From the NCBI GenBank assembly GCA_012728445.1, contig JAAYFA010000065.1, positions 1-6,022 on the forward strand: 6,022 nucleotides of DNA, given 5' to 3'. Shown in pieces: positions 5,497 through 6,022 of the stretch. This DNA is from Clostridiales bacterium. GTDB taxonomy: Bacteria > Bacillota > Clostridia > Oscillospirales > Acutalibacteraceae. Position numbers and translations under genes: made by a program. Position 1 is the first letter of the stretch. Each line of letters begins with the position of its first letter. The notes beneath the pieces were generated by a model. That model was given only the letters and a program-made list of their open reading frames with translations, did not search any database and was not told where the DNA came from.

Positions 5497-6022
5497 TTAT
5501 TTGGCTTTAAAATTCGGTAAATACATCCCCATGTCAACCAGTATTGATTGAATTGTATGTACATCTGCATCTTTTGGACTAAACCCTTCTTTAGCACAAA
5601 GTGCGGCAGACACACCGGCGGCTTGACCTGTGATGTAGCATCCCGGCATTACTCTAATGGACGACTGCATCGCCCGGTCGGTCGAAACACATCGACCTGC
5701 CATCAAAAGGTTATCCATCACCTCAGGAACCAGAATTCTGTACGGAACACCATAGTTTTCACCTTTTTTATAGCGGTAATCGGTATGATCCGTCAGGAAT
5801 TCGTTGAAACTCTCAACAGAGTTATCGCTGGCGTGAATATCCACGGGATAGCAGTATCTTCCGATTTCATCATCGAAAACCGCACGCCTAATAAAATCCG
5901 CTAAAACCAGCGTATAAATACCGTGAACGCGCCTTGTTTCTCGGATGCCGAGCATGGCACCCGTTGCGACAAGCTCCATGTTCTCATAACCCGTTAAATA
6001 TTCTTTATAATATTTTTTATAT
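5497..6022 (-). CDS. FAD-dependent oxidoreductase (PF12831-like), C-terminal part only
   Basis: The reading frame is open to the right edge, so the N-terminus with the Rossmann FAD-binding motif is outside the window; 174 residues are visible. The C-terminal hallmark of FAD_oxidored proteins is clear. NLLMAGRCVSTDRAMQSS is followed by RVMPGCYITGQAAGVSAAL, where Gly-Gln-Ala-Ala-Gly near the end of the protein contacts the flavin. Earlier, GIRETRRVHGIYTL is the conserved R-E-x-R-R-hydrophobic segment of this family, next to the substrate and flavin site. No membrane segment is present in this part. Members occur widely in glycan-degrading and anaerobic bacteria, usually with unknown substrates. 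No terminator hairpin follows the stop codon, so some transcripts may read into the deacetylase operon. The first in-frame ATG (5979) is internal and is not the start, because coding continues upstream of it. Confidence 0.9.
   Translation of the reverse strand, partial: YKKYYKEYLTGYENMELVATGAMLGIRETRRVHGIYTLVLADFIRRAVFDDEIGRYCYPVDIHASDNSVESFNEFLTDHTDYRYKKGENYGVPYRILVPEVMDNLLMAGRCVSTDRAMQSSIRVMPGCYITGQAAGVSAALCAKEGFSPKDADVHTIQSILVDMGMYLPNFKAK

Noticed and set aside
5548..5904. 118-codon ORF on the plus strand
   Set aside because: It is antisense to the conserved FAD-binding C-terminus and shows no domain or plausible SD; the minus-strand frame is clearly the coding one.
1..6022. CRISPR array, insertion sequence, tRNA or rRNA
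   Set aside because: No regularly spaced repeats, transposase reading frame, terminal inverted repeats or cloverleaf-like sequence were seen on either strand.

Overview
The window is a short, gene-dense, AT-rich stretch in which every supported gene is read from the minus strand. The low-GC composition, Gram-positive-style Shine-Dalgarno (SD) sequences (AAGGAGG, GAGGTGG), TTG starts, and a YheI/YheH-like ABC exporter pair point to Bacillota, most likely a clostridial lineage. This placement is inferred from gene content and signals; there is no marker gene in the window.

In transcription order (high to low coordinates), four units are visible. (1) 6022-5497 is the C-terminal part of an FAD-dependent oxidoreductase whose N-terminus lies beyond the right edge. 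(2) A strong extended -10 promoter (5460-5494) starts right after its stop codon and drives a likely three-gene operon: a YdjC/ChbG-family carbohydrate deacetylase, a fused methionine sulfoxide reductase MsrA-MsrB, and a zinc-ribbon protein with an AIM24/TIGR00266 domain. (3) A Rho-independent terminator (2456-2497) closes that operon. (4) A second extended -10 promoter (2402-2430), with a perfect palindrome in its spacer, drives a heterodimeric ABC exporter. Its first subunit is complete and has the degenerate Walker B Asp typical of the LmrC/BmrC/TM287 class. The second subunit begins in an 8-nt overlap with the first and runs off the left edge.

Functionally, the operon mixes sugar deacetylation, repair of oxidised methionine, and a scaffold-like beta-structured protein of unknown role. 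The exporter is a separate transcription unit that probably moves a hydrophobic compound or drug. No mobile element, CRISPR array, tRNA or rRNA was seen. Nothing here is clearly a new defence or biosynthetic system. The points most worth a second look are the start-codon pattern (three genes with TTG exactly 5 nt behind a GGTGA-like SD, two of them prone to misannotation as GTG), the palindrome inside the ABC promoter, and the methionine-rich AIM24 protein encoded next to msrAB.
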